Assembly: GCA_015056015.1 (NCBI GenBank)
Contig: SVHD01000021.1
Location: forward strand, 1-39,747
DNA from: Clostridiales bacterium
GTDB taxonomy: Bacteria; Bacillota; Clostridia; Christensenellales; Aristaeellaceae
Direction of reading: 5' to 3'
Length of the DNA: 39,747 nucleotides
The position numbers and the translations under genes are program-made. Below are positions 13,591 through 23,027 of the stretch, piece by piece. The first letter of the stretch is position 1; each line of letters opens with the position of its first letter. Under the pieces are notes generated by a model. It was given only the letters and a program-made list of their open reading frames with translations, had not been told where the DNA came from and did no database searches.

Positions 13591-14721
13591 ATGGAAAAAG
13601 CGAAGGTATATTTTACGGATTTCCGCACCAAGGCCTTTGGCGATGGCCTGCCCACCAAATTAAAGAAGCTGATCAAAAAGGCGGGCATTGCCGACTTGGA
13701 AATGGAAGATAAATTCGTGGCCATCAAGATGCACTTTGGAGAGCTTGGGAATATCAGCTTCCTTCGTCCCAATTATGCCCGTGCGGTTGTGGATGTGGTG
13801 AAGGAAATGGGGGGCAAGCCCTTCCTCACCGATTGCAATACCATGTATCCCGGCAGCCGGAAAAATGCGCTGGAGCATTTATGCTGCGCCTGGCAGAATG
13901 GCTTTACGCCGCTGACGGTGGATTGCCCCATTCTGATCGGCGATGGGCTCAAGGGCACCGATGATGTGAATGTGCCCGTTGTGGGTGGCGAATATGTACA
14001 GGAAGCGAAAATCGGCCGGGCCATCATGGATGCGGATATTTTCATCAGTCTTTCCCATTTCAAGGGCCATGAAACCACGGGCTTTGGCGGCGCCATCAAG
14101 AATATCGGCATGGGCTGCGGTTCCCGGGCCGGGAAGAAGGAGCAGCACAGCAACGGCCAGCCCCGGATTGACGCCGATCTTTGCAAGGGCTGCAAAAAAT
14201 GCCAGAAGGAATGCGCCAATGACGGGCTGGTCTTTGATGAAAAAACGGGCAAAATGACGGTGGACAAGGTGCATTGCGTGGGCTGCGGCCGGTGTCTTGG
14301 CGCCTGCAATCTGGACGCCATTTCATTTTCCGATGACGCGGCGGTGTACGAGCTGAATTGCCGCATGGCGGAATATACCAAGGCGGTGCTGGATGGGCGG
14401 CCCCATTTCCATATTTCCCTGGTGGTGGATGTTTCCCCCAATTGCGATTGCCATTGCGAAAATGATGCGCCCATTCTGCCCAATATCGGCATGTTTGCCT
14501 CCTTTGATCCTCTGGCCCTGGATCAGGCCTGCGTGGACGCCTGTCTGGCCTCCGCGCCCCTTCCCGGCAGCCAGCTTTCCGATAACATGAAGAAAAAGGA
14601 TTTTGTGGATCATCACGATCATTTTACCAATTCCACGCCCCAGTCCGAATGGCGTACCTGCCTTGCCCACGCCGAAAAAATCGGCCTGGGCGTAAGGGAG
14701 TATGAGTTGATTAGGATTTGA
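13591..14721 (+). CDS. DUF362 protein with two [4Fe-4S] clusters
   Basis: 376 aa. An N-terminal DUF362 domain (residues 1-190: FVAIKMHFGELGN, SHFKGHETTGFGGAIKNIGMG) is followed by a bacterial-ferredoxin pair of CxxCxxCxxxC motifs (C198/201/204/208 and C229/232/235/239) and a C-terminal part with CDCHCENDAPILPNIG. Probably a cytoplasmic electron carrier or oxidoreductase; the physiological partner is unknown. It is the second gene of a likely operon with the MFS transporter. R copy 10 begins 6 nt after the stop. Confidence 0.88.
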   Translation: MEKAKVYFTDFRTKAFGDGLPTKLKKLIKKAGIADLEMEDKFVAIKMHFGELGNISFLRPNYARAVVDVVKEMGGKPFLTDCNTMYPGSRKNALEHLCCAWQNGFTPLTVDCPILIGDGLKGTDDVNVPVVGGEYVQEAKIGRAIMDADIFISLSHFKGHETTGFGGAIKNIGMGCGSRAGKKEQHSNGQPRIDADLCKGCKKCQKECANDGLVFDEKTGKMTVDKVHCVGCGRCLGACNLDAISFSDDAAVYELNCRMAEYTKAVLDGRPHFHISLVVDVSPNCDCHCENDAPILPNIGMFASFDPLALDQACVDACLASAPLPGSQLSDNMKKKDFVDHHDHFTNSTPQSEWRTCLAHAEKIGLGVREYELIRI

Positions 14722-14727
14722 GGATTT

Positions 14728-14866
14728 GCGGGGGAAACCGTTCTTTGTGACCAAAGAATGGTTTCCCCCGCACCCCCTTCCAAGAAAGTCGTACTGGATG
14801 TTTTTTTATCTTTACTCACCCTCTTGTGTGCCAGTGGAAGGTTTTCCTCTTGTGTGCCAGTGGGAG
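14728..14866 (+). repeat. R element copy 10 with duplicated tail
   Basis: 20-bp stem GCGGGGGAAACCGTTCTTTG (14728-14747 with 14752-14771, one G-T wobble), loop TGAC, linker CCTTCCAAGAAAGTCGTACTGGAT. The tail TCTTGTGTGCCAGTGG occurs twice, ending at 14837 and about 14863. It starts 6 nt after the DUF362 stop; no terminator separates it from yabP. Confidence 0.85.
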
Positions 14867-14914
14867 GGTGTTATTTTTTTGGCTTTCTGCATATCTTTTT
14901 CCGAGGTGATGGAT

Positions 14915-15184
14915 ATGGAAAAAGATGGTCTGGGAAATCATACCTTGTCCATGGAAAACAGGCAGCGGGCGGCGCTCACCGGCATTGCGGAGGTATTGGC
15001 CTTTGATGAAAATCAGGTGATTTTGCGCACCGATACCGGGGAAATTGCCCTGGCCGGGGAAAATCTGCATGTAACGAAGCTGATGCTGGATGAGGGGCAA
15101 TTGGTGGTGGAGGGCAAGATTGACGGCGTTTTCTACACCCAGAAAAAGCCCCGGCGCAGTTTTTTCGGCAGAAAAGGCCCATGA
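14915..15184 (+). CDS. yabP: Sporulation protein YabP
   Basis: 89 aa from the ATG at 14915, 7 nt after GAGGT; the in-frame ATG at 14909 is too close to that site. It matches the YabP/YqfC beta-barrel family (NRQRAALTGIAEVLAFDENQ, LVVEGKIDGVFYTQKK). Needed for sporulation in Bacillus, where the yabP-yabQ unit is under SigE. A weak SigE-like pair, GTGTTATT (14868-14875), 14 nt, CATATCTT (14890-14897), lies upstream but leaves almost no room for a leader, so I do not call it. Its stop overlaps the yabQ start by 4 nt. Confidence 0.9.
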   Translation: MEKDGLGNHTLSMENRQRAALTGIAEVLAFDENQVILRTDTGEIALAGENLHVTKLMLDEGQLVVEGKIDGVFYTQKKPRRSFFGRKGP

Positions 15185-15507
15185 TTTTCTTTGAAACCGC
15201 CCATCAGGCGCGCATATTCCTTCTGCTCTTATCCGCCGGCCTGGCAATCGGCCTTTTCTATGATTTCCTCTCCCTCTTCCGAAGGAAATCTTCCCGCGCT
15301 CTGGCCGCGATTCTGGATATCGTCTTCTTTCTTTGTTCCGGCGCGCTTTGCGCTTGCGCCCTGGCCATGGGCGGCGAAAAATCCCTCCGCTTCTATGCCA
15401 TCCTCGGCGTCCTCTGCGGCGCCGGCATCTATTCCCTGGGCATCCGCCGGGTGGGGATTGCGATTTTTGGGAGTTTGGGGAAAATGGCGGGAGGAGGACG
15501 TAGATGA
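15181..15507 (+). CDS. yabQ: Spore cortex biosynthesis protein YabQ
   Basis: 108 aa. Membrane protein with about three hydrophobic helices and the family motif GLFYDFLSLFRR near residues 24-35. In Bacillus, YabQ localises to the forespore outer membrane and is required for cortex assembly. It is translationally coupled to yabP (ATGA overlap). The usual neighbour divIC does not follow; an R element begins one base after the stop codon, then ST copy 2. Together with yabP it shows that the organism or its recent ancestor forms spores. Confidence 0.9.
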   Translation: MIFFETAHQARIFLLLLSAGLAIGLFYDFLSLFRRKSSRALAAILDIVFFLCSGALCACALAMGGEKSLRFYAILGVLCGAGIYSLGIRRVGIAIFGSLGKMAGGGRR

Positions 15508-15508
15508 T

Positions 15509-15617
15509 GCGGGGGAAACCATTCTTTGTGACCAAAGAACGGTTTCCCCCGCACCCCCTTCCAAGAAAGTCGCTCTGGATTTTTATGGACGATTCTAATC
15601 CACTTGATTGCCAGTGA
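15509..15617 (+). repeat. R element copy 11
   Basis: 20-position stem GCGGGGGAAACCATTCTTTG (15509-15528) with 15533-15552, one A-C mismatch, loop TGAC. Linker CCTTCCAAGAAAGTCGCTCTGGAT, tail ending GCCAGTGA at 15617. The stem starts one base after the yabQ stop. Confidence 0.85.
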
Positions 15618-15636
15618 AGCAATAAAGGATAAAGAT

Positions 15637-15896
15637 AGCCACGGGCCGGGCGGCATTTGCCGCCCAGCGGATGCAAAGCATCCGGGAAAACAAAAAGAAC
15701 GGCAACGGAGAGAACTTGTTCTCTCCCGTGCCGTTTTTTGTTTTCGGTTGGCCCGTGGATTATTTTAATCGTATTCTGAAGTTCTTATTTTCCCAAGTTT
15801 CATGCGGAAATAACCGTATTTTCCCACCCAAGTCATTTCGCAAACCGGAGTCCAGAGGAGTCCCTCCTCTGGCGCGGGGGTACGGGGGGCGCGGAG
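15637..15896 (+). repeat. ST element copy 2 (multi-helix structured repeat)
   Basis: Same architecture as 2808-3067. Closing helix CCACGGGCC (15639-15647) with GGCCCGTGG (15750-15758); GGGCGGC/GCCGCCC with loop ATTT instead of AGAAA; CGGATGC/GCATCCG; then a long hairpin in which ACGGCA/TGCCGT replaces ACGCCG/CGGCGT of copy 1, so pairing is kept. CCAGAGGAG/CTCCTCTGG has loop TCC instead of GAA. It precedes the trkA promoter but ends before the predicted transcript start, so it is not a trkA riboswitch. Confidence 0.75.
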
Positions 15897-15934
15897 CACC
15901 ATGCCTTCGTATTCTTTGTTTACACAGATTTTAC

Positions 15935-15963
15935 TTTTCAAAAAGGGGTATTCTTGATATAAT
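15935..15963 (+). promoter_or_regulatory. Promoter of trkA-trkH
   Basis: TTTTCA (15935-15940), 17-nt spacer, TATAAT (15958-15963); the leader is about 28 nt with AGGAGG before the ATG. Confidence 0.65.
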
Positions 15964-15997
15964 AGCGATGGACCAAGGAAAAATCAGGAGGAATCCC

Positions 15998-17365
15998 ATG
16001 CGTATTTTAATTATTGGCGGCGGCAAGTTAGGGCATTCCCTGGCGGAGAATCTGATTGAAGAGGGCCACGACATCACGGTTGTGGATCGAAATGATCATG
16101 TGCTGCAAAAGGGCATGGACACGCTGGACGCGATGTTTATCAAGGGCAGCGGGGTCAGTGCGGAAACGCTGAAGGAGGCCGATGTTCAGCACGCGGATAT
16201 TGTGATTGCGGCCACGGTAGGGGATGAGATCAATATGCTTTCCTGCCTCACCGCCAAGCGTCTGGGCGCCCAGTATGCCATTGCCCGCATTCGCGATCCG
16301 GAATATTTGACCAGTCTGGAATTTTTACAGAAGGAATTATATATTGATTATGTCATCAATCCCGAGCGCGCCACGGCCCGGGAGATCAGCCGGATGCTGC
16401 GTTTTCCCTTTGCGGGGAATATTGAAACCTTTGCCCGGGGCCGGGTGGAAATGGTGGATTTCCGTGCCGCGGAAGAGGATTTCCTGGTGGGTATCCCGCT
16501 GAAGGAAGTCTACAAAAAGCATAAGCATATTCCCCAGGTATTGTTTGCCGCAGTGGAAAGGGATGGAGAAATCATCATTCCCAAGGGCGATTTCATCATT
16601 CGTGCGGGGGATCGGGTGCATGTGGTATCCGATAGCGCCACCATCACCCATTTCTTCGACGCCCTGGGCAAGGATACCGACGCCATCCGTTCCGTAATGA
16701 TCATGGGCGGCAGCCGCATTGCTTATTATCTGGCTTCCATGCTGCTTTCCATGCGATTCAAGGTATCCATTATTGAGATCAATCCGGAAAAGGCCCGCTG
16801 GCTTTCCGAGGAATTGCCCGGCGCCACCATCATTGAGGGAGACGGCACCGATCAGGAGCTGCTGGAAAGCGAGGGCTTATCCGACGCCCAGGCCTTTGTG
16901 CTGCTTTCCGATCGGGACGAAGAAAACCTGATGGCGGGCTTTTATGCCCTCCGGCGCGGGGTGCAGAAGGTGATCGTCAAATCCAGCCGGGATAAATATT
17001 CTTCCATCATGCATAATATGGGCCTGGACAGCATCATCAGCACCCTGAATGTGGCCTGCAATAATATTTTGCGTACCGTCCGATCCCGTGCCAGCCGTTC
17101 CTATTCCGCGGTGGAAAGAATGTATCGGCTGATGGATGATCAGGCCGAGGCCCTGGAATTCATCGCCATGGCGGGGGATCCCTATATTCATGTGCCGCTG
17201 AAGAATTTGAATGTAATTCCCGGCGCGCTGATTGGCGTGATCGTGCGGGAGGGCCAGGTGCGCATTCCCTTTGGTAATGATACCATTGAGGTCGGGGATC
17301 ATGTGGTGGTCATCAGCAGAAAGCTGGGCCTGAGCAATCTGAGTGAAATTATAAGAAAGGGATAA
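15998..17365 (+). CDS. trkA: Trk potassium uptake regulator TrkA
   Basis: 455 aa from the ATG at 15998 behind AGGAGGAATCCC; the frame is open further upstream only because it runs through the ST repeat. Two RCK modules: first Rossmann fold RILIIGGGKLGHSLAENL at residues 2-19 followed by a TrkA_C domain, second at about 230-380 (IMGGSRIAYYLASM) and a final TrkA_C domain. It is the cytoplasmic NAD(H)/ATP-binding ring that gates TrkH. It precedes trkH by 3 nt, one operon. Confidence 0.95.
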   Translation: MRILIIGGGKLGHSLAENLIEEGHDITVVDRNDHVLQKGMDTLDAMFIKGSGVSAETLKEADVQHADIVIAATVGDEINMLSCLTAKRLGAQYAIARIRDPEYLTSLEFLQKELYIDYVINPERATAREISRMLRFPFAGNIETFARGRVEMVDFRAAEEDFLVGIPLKEVYKKHKHIPQVLFAAVERDGEIIIPKGDFIIRAGDRVHVVSDSATITHFFDALGKDTDAIRSVMIMGGSRIAYYLASMLLSMRFKVSIIEINPEKARWLSEELPGATIIEGDGTDQELLESEGLSDAQAFVLLSDRDEENLMAGFYALRRGVQKVIVKSSRDKYSSIMHNMGLDSIISTLNVACNNILRTVRSRASRSYSAVERMYRLMDDQAEALEFIAMAGDPYIHVPLKNLNVIPGALIGVIVREGQVRIPFGNDTIEVGDHVVVISRKLGLSNLSEIIRKG

Positions 17366-17368
17366 TCC

Positions 17369-18814
17369 GTGAATTATCGTTTGGTATTCCGGCTTCTGGG
17401 CCGGTTATTGATGATTGAGGCGGCGCTGATGCTGCCCTCCCTGGCGGTTTCTCTGATTTACGGCCAGGGCGACGCCATGGCATTTGTATATGCCATCCTG
17501 CTGACCGCCCTGGTAGGGGTATTTCCGGGATTTCTGATCAAGCCCCTGCGCATGGATTTAAATGCCAAGGATGGCATGGTGGTGGCGGGGCTCTGCTGGA
17601 TTCTGCTTTCCTTTTTCGGGGCGCTGCCCGGCGTTTTTTCCGGGGCGATTCCCAGCATCGTGGATTCCTTTTTTGAGGCGGTCAGTGGGTTCACCACCAC
17701 CGGCTCCACCATCCTGACGGAGATTGAATCCCTGCCCCGGGGCATTCTTTTCTGGCGTTCCTTCACCCACTGGGTAGGGGGCATGGGGGTATTGGTGTTT
17801 ACCGTGGCGCTGCTGCCCAAGCTTTCCGGGCGCATGGCGCATCTGGCCCGGGCGGAGAGCCCCGGCCCCACCTTTTCCAAATTGCTGCCCCGGATGAGCG
17901 ATACGGCCAAGCTGCTCTATGCGCTGTATTTTGCCCTGTCCCTGCTTCAGTTCATTTGCCTTTTGCTGGCCGGGATGAATGTCTACGACGCCCTGATTCA
18001 TACCTTCGGCACGGCGGGCACCGGCGGATTTTCCAATTACAATGCCAGCGTGGCGGCCTTCAACAGCCCCTTGATCGAATGGATTATTGCGATTTTCATG
18101 ATGCTTTTCGGCGTGAATTTCGCCATGTATTTCAATCTTTTGCGCCGGGATTATCATTCCATCCTGCACAGCGAGGAATTATGGACGTATCTGGCGCTGA
18201 TCCTGCTGGCCACCATGGGCTTTACTTTTTCCATTCTGCCCCAGTACGGCAATTTCATGACCGCCCTGCGCTACGGCTTTTTCCAGACCGCTTCGCTCAT
18301 GTCCACCACGGGCTTTGCCACAGCAGATTTTAATTTATGGCCGATTTTTGCCCAGGGGATTGTGGTAGTGCTTACGTTCATCGGCGCTTGCGCAGGCTCC
18401 ACTGCCGGCGGCTTCAAAATCAGCCGGATCGTGCTCCTTGCAAAATCCGCCTATCGGGAAGTGCTGCATACCCTGCAGCCCCGCAAGGTTGCGGTGGTGC
18501 GTTTTGAGGGGAAGCCCGTCCAGGAAAACACCCTTCTGCAATTGGGCGTGTATCTCTTCATTTATGTGGTCATACTGCTGGCGGGCTTTTTGCTCCTTTG
18601 TCTGGAAAGCCCGGATGTGCCCACTGCCTTTACCGCCGCCCTCACCTGCATATCCAATGTGGGCCCCGGCCTGAACGCCGTCGGCCCGGTGGAAAATTTC
18701 GCGTTCTATTCCGCGCCCGCCAAGCTGCTTCTTTCTTTCCTCATGCTGGCCGGCCGCCTGGAATTCTATCCCATCCTTATCCTCTTCTTCACCAGCACCT
18801 GGCGGAAGAACTAA
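17369..18814 (+). CDS. trkH: Trk potassium transporter membrane subunit TrkH
   Basis: 481 aa, GTG start at 17369 behind AAAGGG, 3 nt after trkA. Four pore-loop repeats carry the selectivity-filter regions SGFTTTGST, GTAGTGGFSN, MSTTGFATAD and CISNVGPGL, with four M1-P-M2 units and two extra N-terminal helices, typical of TrkH/KtrB K+ channels. It works with the TrkA ring encoded just upstream. R copy 12 begins 20 nt after the stop and an intrinsic terminator lies at 19014-19036. Confidence 0.95.
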   Translation: MNYRLVFRLLGRLLMIEAALMLPSLAVSLIYGQGDAMAFVYAILLTALVGVFPGFLIKPLRMDLNAKDGMVVAGLCWILLSFFGALPGVFSGAIPSIVDSFFEAVSGFTTTGSTILTEIESLPRGILFWRSFTHWVGGMGVLVFTVALLPKLSGRMAHLARAESPGPTFSKLLPRMSDTAKLLYALYFALSLLQFICLLLAGMNVYDALIHTFGTAGTGGFSNYNASVAAFNSPLIEWIIAIFMMLFGVNFAMYFNLLRRDYHSILHSEELWTYLALILLATMGFTFSILPQYGNFMTALRYGFFQTASLMSTTGFATADFNLWPIFAQGIVVVLTFIGACAGSTAGGFKISRIVLLAKSAYREVLHTLQPRKVAVVRFEGKPVQENTLLQLGVYLFIYVVILLAGFLLLCLESPDVPTAFTAALTCISNVGPGLNAVGPVENFAFYSAPAKLLLSFLMLAGRLEFYPILILFFTSTWRKN

Positions 18815-18834
18815 AGGAGTTTTTTGGGGAGTTT

Positions 18835-18937
18835 GCGGGGGAACCACTTTTGATGCCAAAAGTGGTTCCCCCGCACCCCCTCCGAAAAGCCTTTCTGGAT
18901 TTTTATGGACGATTCTAATCCGCTTGTGTGCCAGTGG
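18835..18937 (+). repeat. R element copy 12
   Basis: Perfect 18-bp stem GCGGGGGAACCACTTTTG (18835-18852 with 18857-18874), loop ATGC; linker CCCTCCGAAAAGCCTTTCTGGAT; tail ending GTGCCAGTGG. Starts 20 nt after trkH and is followed by a terminator. Confidence 0.87.
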
Positions 18938-19013
18938 GGCGGGAAAAAAGTTTTACGGGGTTTTAATCCTTACTGCTTCTGGAAAGATGAATGGAATGAT
19001 TTGAATTTGTCTG

Positions 19014-19036
19014 CGTCCCGCCGGGGCGTTTTTTTT
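19014..19036 (+). terminator. Intrinsic terminator of trkA-trkH
   Basis: CGTCCC (19014-19019) with GGGGCG (19023-19028), loop GCC, then T8. It separates the Trk operon from the heat-shock promoter. Confidence 0.8.
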
Positions 19037-19136
19037 ATGGGGTGATTTCAGCCCGCCATCCATTTCAGGGGATCAATCGGAAAAGCGATAGGGATTTTTG
19101 CTTCTTTCTTTTCCTCAAAATAATTTCCTGCGGCTA

Positions 19137-19202
19137 TTGACATTCCAGGGAAAAGGTGCTATCCTATCACCGTGGTTAGCACTCAACGAACGAGAGTGCT
19201 AA
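19137..19202 (+). promoter_or_regulatory. Heat-shock promoter with CIRCE operator
   Basis: TTGACA (19137-19142), 17-nt spacer, TATCCT (19160-19165), then the CIRCE dyad TTAGCACTC (19176-19184), N9, GAGTGCTAA (19194-19202), a perfect match to consensus covering the expected transcript start. HrcA, encoded by the first gene, binds here and represses until heat stress. Confidence 0.95.
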
Positions 19203-19229
19203 CAAAATGCCGGAGGGGAGGCGAGCGCC

Positions 19230-20249
19230 ATGGATGGCAGAGGGATGGATGCACGGAAGGAGCGCATTTTGCGCGCCATCATTGATGATTATATCCTCAC
19301 CGCCATGCCCGTTGGTTCCCGCACCATTTCCCGCAAGTATGAAACCAATCTTTCCAGCGCCACCATCCGCAATGAGATGAGCGATCTGGAGGAGCTGGGT
19401 TATCTGGCCCAGCCCCATGTTTCCGCCGGCCGGGTGCCCAGCCACAAGGCTTATCGCCTGTATGTGGATCAGCTGCTGGGCCGCAGCCATATGGATGAGG
19501 ATCTGGCCGCCCGGCAATACTTTTCCCAGCGGGTGCGGCAGATGGAGGATGTGATCACCTCCGCCGCCCAGGCCATTTCGGAAATCACCCGGTATACCGC
19601 GGTGGTCATGATGCCCAAGCAATTGGAATTGCGCATTTCCTGCCTGCAATTGGTGCCCATGCCCAGGGGCAATGCGCTGCTGGTAATCGTCACCGATACC
19701 GGCGCCATTCAGGATACGGTGATCAAGGTCAGCGAAAAACTGGATGGGGATGCGCTCTATGCCATTTCCCGCTCCCTTACCGAGCGGCTGGCGGGGCGCA
19801 CGCTGCAGGAAGTGCAGGAAATGCTGGGGGCCTATGCCCGGATGATGGGCAGCGACGCCCGGGTGCTGGAGGGCATTGCTTCCCTGGCCGCCCAGATGGA
19901 AAAGCAGAATGCCACCGATACCCTGACCGTGGGCGGATCCCACAATATTCTCAATTATCCGGAATATTCGGATGTGGAAAAGGCCCGATCCTTCCTTTCC
20001 GTATTGGAAGAAAAGAATCGGCTGCTTTCCCTTCTTTCCGGAAGCGAATCGGCCTTTACTGTGCGCATCGGCTCGGAAACGGGCATTGATGAAATGATGG
20101 ATTGCTCTGTGGTCACCGCCTCTTATCAGGTGGGCGCGGGGCACCGGGGCGCCATTGGCGTCATCGGCCCCACCCGGATGGATTACGGCAAAGTGCTCTC
20201 CGCCCTGAGCGCCATCGGAAACGCCCTGACAGAAATGCTGGGGGAATAA
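19230..20249 (+). CDS. hrcA: Heat-inducible transcription repressor HrcA
   Basis: 339 aa, start behind GGAGGGGAGG. N-terminal winged helix (residues 6-80: RKERILRAIIDDYI, VGSRTISRKYETNLSSATIRNEM, LEELGYLAQPHVSAGRVPS), then a GAF-like dimerisation domain to the C-terminus ending in the typical GVIGPTRMDYGKVLSALSAI. It represses this operon through the CIRCE element 27 bp upstream; activity depends on GroE in Bacillus. First gene of hrcA-grpE-dnaK-dnaJ. Confidence 0.96.
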   Translation: MDGRGMDARKERILRAIIDDYILTAMPVGSRTISRKYETNLSSATIRNEMSDLEELGYLAQPHVSAGRVPSHKAYRLYVDQLLGRSHMDEDLAARQYFSQRVRQMEDVITSAAQAISEITRYTAVVMMPKQLELRISCLQLVPMPRGNALLVIVTDTGAIQDTVIKVSEKLDGDALYAISRSLTERLAGRTLQEVQEMLGAYARMMGSDARVLEGIASLAAQMEKQNATDTLTVGGSHNILNYPEYSDVEKARSFLSVLEEKNRLLSLLSGSESAFTVRIGSETGIDEMMDCSVVTASYQVGAGHRGAIGVIGPTRMDYGKVLSALSAIGNALTEMLGE

Positions 20250-20277
20250 AGCAATCATGAGGAACGAGGATAAGGAA

Positions 20278-20841
20278 ATGGCTTTTAACAAGAAGAAAAA
20301 TGCCGAAGCGGAAGCGCCTGAAGTGGCCCAGGAAGAAACCCCTGTGGAAGAAAATCAGGCCGAAGCGGAAACCGAAGCGGAGGCCCGGCCCCAGGAAGAA
20401 AGCGCCCTGGAAAAGGCCCAGGCCCAGGCCGAGGAATATCTCAATCTGGCCCAGCGCGTGCAGGCGGATTTTGAAAATTATCGCCGCCGCACCAAGGCCA
20501 CCCGCGCCGAAGCATTTGAAGACGGCGCCCGGGAAGTAATCAAGCAGCTGCTCCCCGTAGTGGATAATCTGGAGCGCGCCATCGCCCAGGAAACCACCGA
20601 TGAGGCCATGGCCACCGGCGTGAAAATGGTCTATCGCCAGCTGATGGATGCCCTGGAAAAGCGGGGCGTATCCGTCATCGATCGGCCCGGCGAAAAATTC
20701 GATCCCAATCTGGAAAACGCCGTCATGCAGGGAACCATCGATGAGGGCGAACCCGGCACCGTCTGCGCCGTGCTCCAGAAGGGCTACAAGCTGGGCGAAT
20801 TTGTTCTCCGCCACGCCATGGTGAAAGTGGTAGAGGGTTAA
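20278..20841 (+). CDS. grpE: Nucleotide exchange factor GrpE
   Basis: 187 aa from the ATG at 20278 (GAGG 8 nt upstream); an in-frame ATG at 20257 would add MRNEDKE. An acidic low-complexity N-terminus (to about residue 45) precedes a long coiled coil (QADFENYRRRTKATRAEAFE) and the beta-domain (RPGEKFDPNLENAVM ... VLQKGYKLGEFVLRHAMVKV). It releases ADP from DnaK. 28 nt after hrcA. R copy 13 follows 14 nt after the stop. Confidence 0.95.
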   Translation: MAFNKKKNAEAEAPEVAQEETPVEENQAEAETEAEARPQEESALEKAQAQAEEYLNLAQRVQADFENYRRRTKATRAEAFEDGAREVIKQLLPVVDNLERAIAQETTDEAMATGVKMVYRQLMDALEKRGVSVIDRPGEKFDPNLENAVMQGTIDEGEPGTVCAVLQKGYKLGEFVLRHAMVKVVEG

Positions 20842-20855
20842 GGACGGAGGATATT

Positions 20856-20906
20856 GCGGGAGGAGACTTTTGAGTCAAAAGTCCCCTCCCGCACCCACCC
20901 GAAAAC
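20856..20906 (+). repeat. R element copy 13, 3'-truncated
   Basis: Stem GCGGGAGGAGACTTTTG (20856-20872) with 20876-20892, one A-C mismatch; linker CACCCGAAAACC, then the tail is lost and replaced by another hairpin. The apical change GGC to GAC relative to copy 1 is matched by GCC to GTC on the other arm. Confidence 0.8.
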
Positions 20907-20909
20907 CAT

Positions 20910-20953
20910 CTCGGGTAAAAACAATGAGCATCAGTGCTGATTGCTTCCCCGAG
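20910..20953 (+). other. Nested hairpin between grpE and dnaK
   Basis: CTCGGG (20910-20915) with CCCGAG (20948-20953) encloses AGCATCAG (20927-20934) and CTGATTGCT (20937-20945). It is followed by TTT but not a proper U-tract, so it is more likely a stability or attenuation structure than a full terminator. Confidence 0.5.
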
Positions 20954-21034
20954 TTTGGATATAGATAAAGAAGTATAGAAAGAATTTGCAGATCAACAGC
21001 GCGAAACAGCGCGAACAAAAAATGGAGGAAATGA

Positions 21035-22861
<1,827 letters not shown>

Positions 22862-22877
22862 GGAATGAAAAGAATTT

Positions 22878-22951
22878 CTGGGGGAAACCGCTCTTTGTAA
22901 GCCAAAGAGCGGTTTCCCCCAGTCCCCCTTCCGAGAAAGCTGTATTGGATG
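22878..22951 (+). repeat. R element copy 14, tail truncated
   Basis: Perfect 20-bp stem CTGGGGGAAACCGCTCTTTG (22878-22897) with 22903-22922, loop TAAGC. It shares the CTG/CAG base change with copy 9 and has a second compensated change (GCTC with GAGC). Linker CCTTCCGAGAAAGCTGTATTGGAT; the CCAGTGG end is missing. Lies between dnaK and dnaJ. Confidence 0.83.
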
Positions 22952-23027
22952 AATCTATCAAAAATTTTATTTTTTCCGGCGAAACGGAAGGAAATGAATT
23001 ATTCGGAATGATCACAGAGGGGTTTTT

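Noticed and set aside
14868-14897. SigE-type promoter before yabP
   Set aside because: The match is 6/8 in each box, but the transcript would start inside the ribosome site; kept only as a remark.
15637-15896. ST copy 2 as a riboswitch of trkA
   Set aside because: The trkA promoter (15935-15963) lies downstream of the element, and the other copy is not upstream of a co-directional gene.
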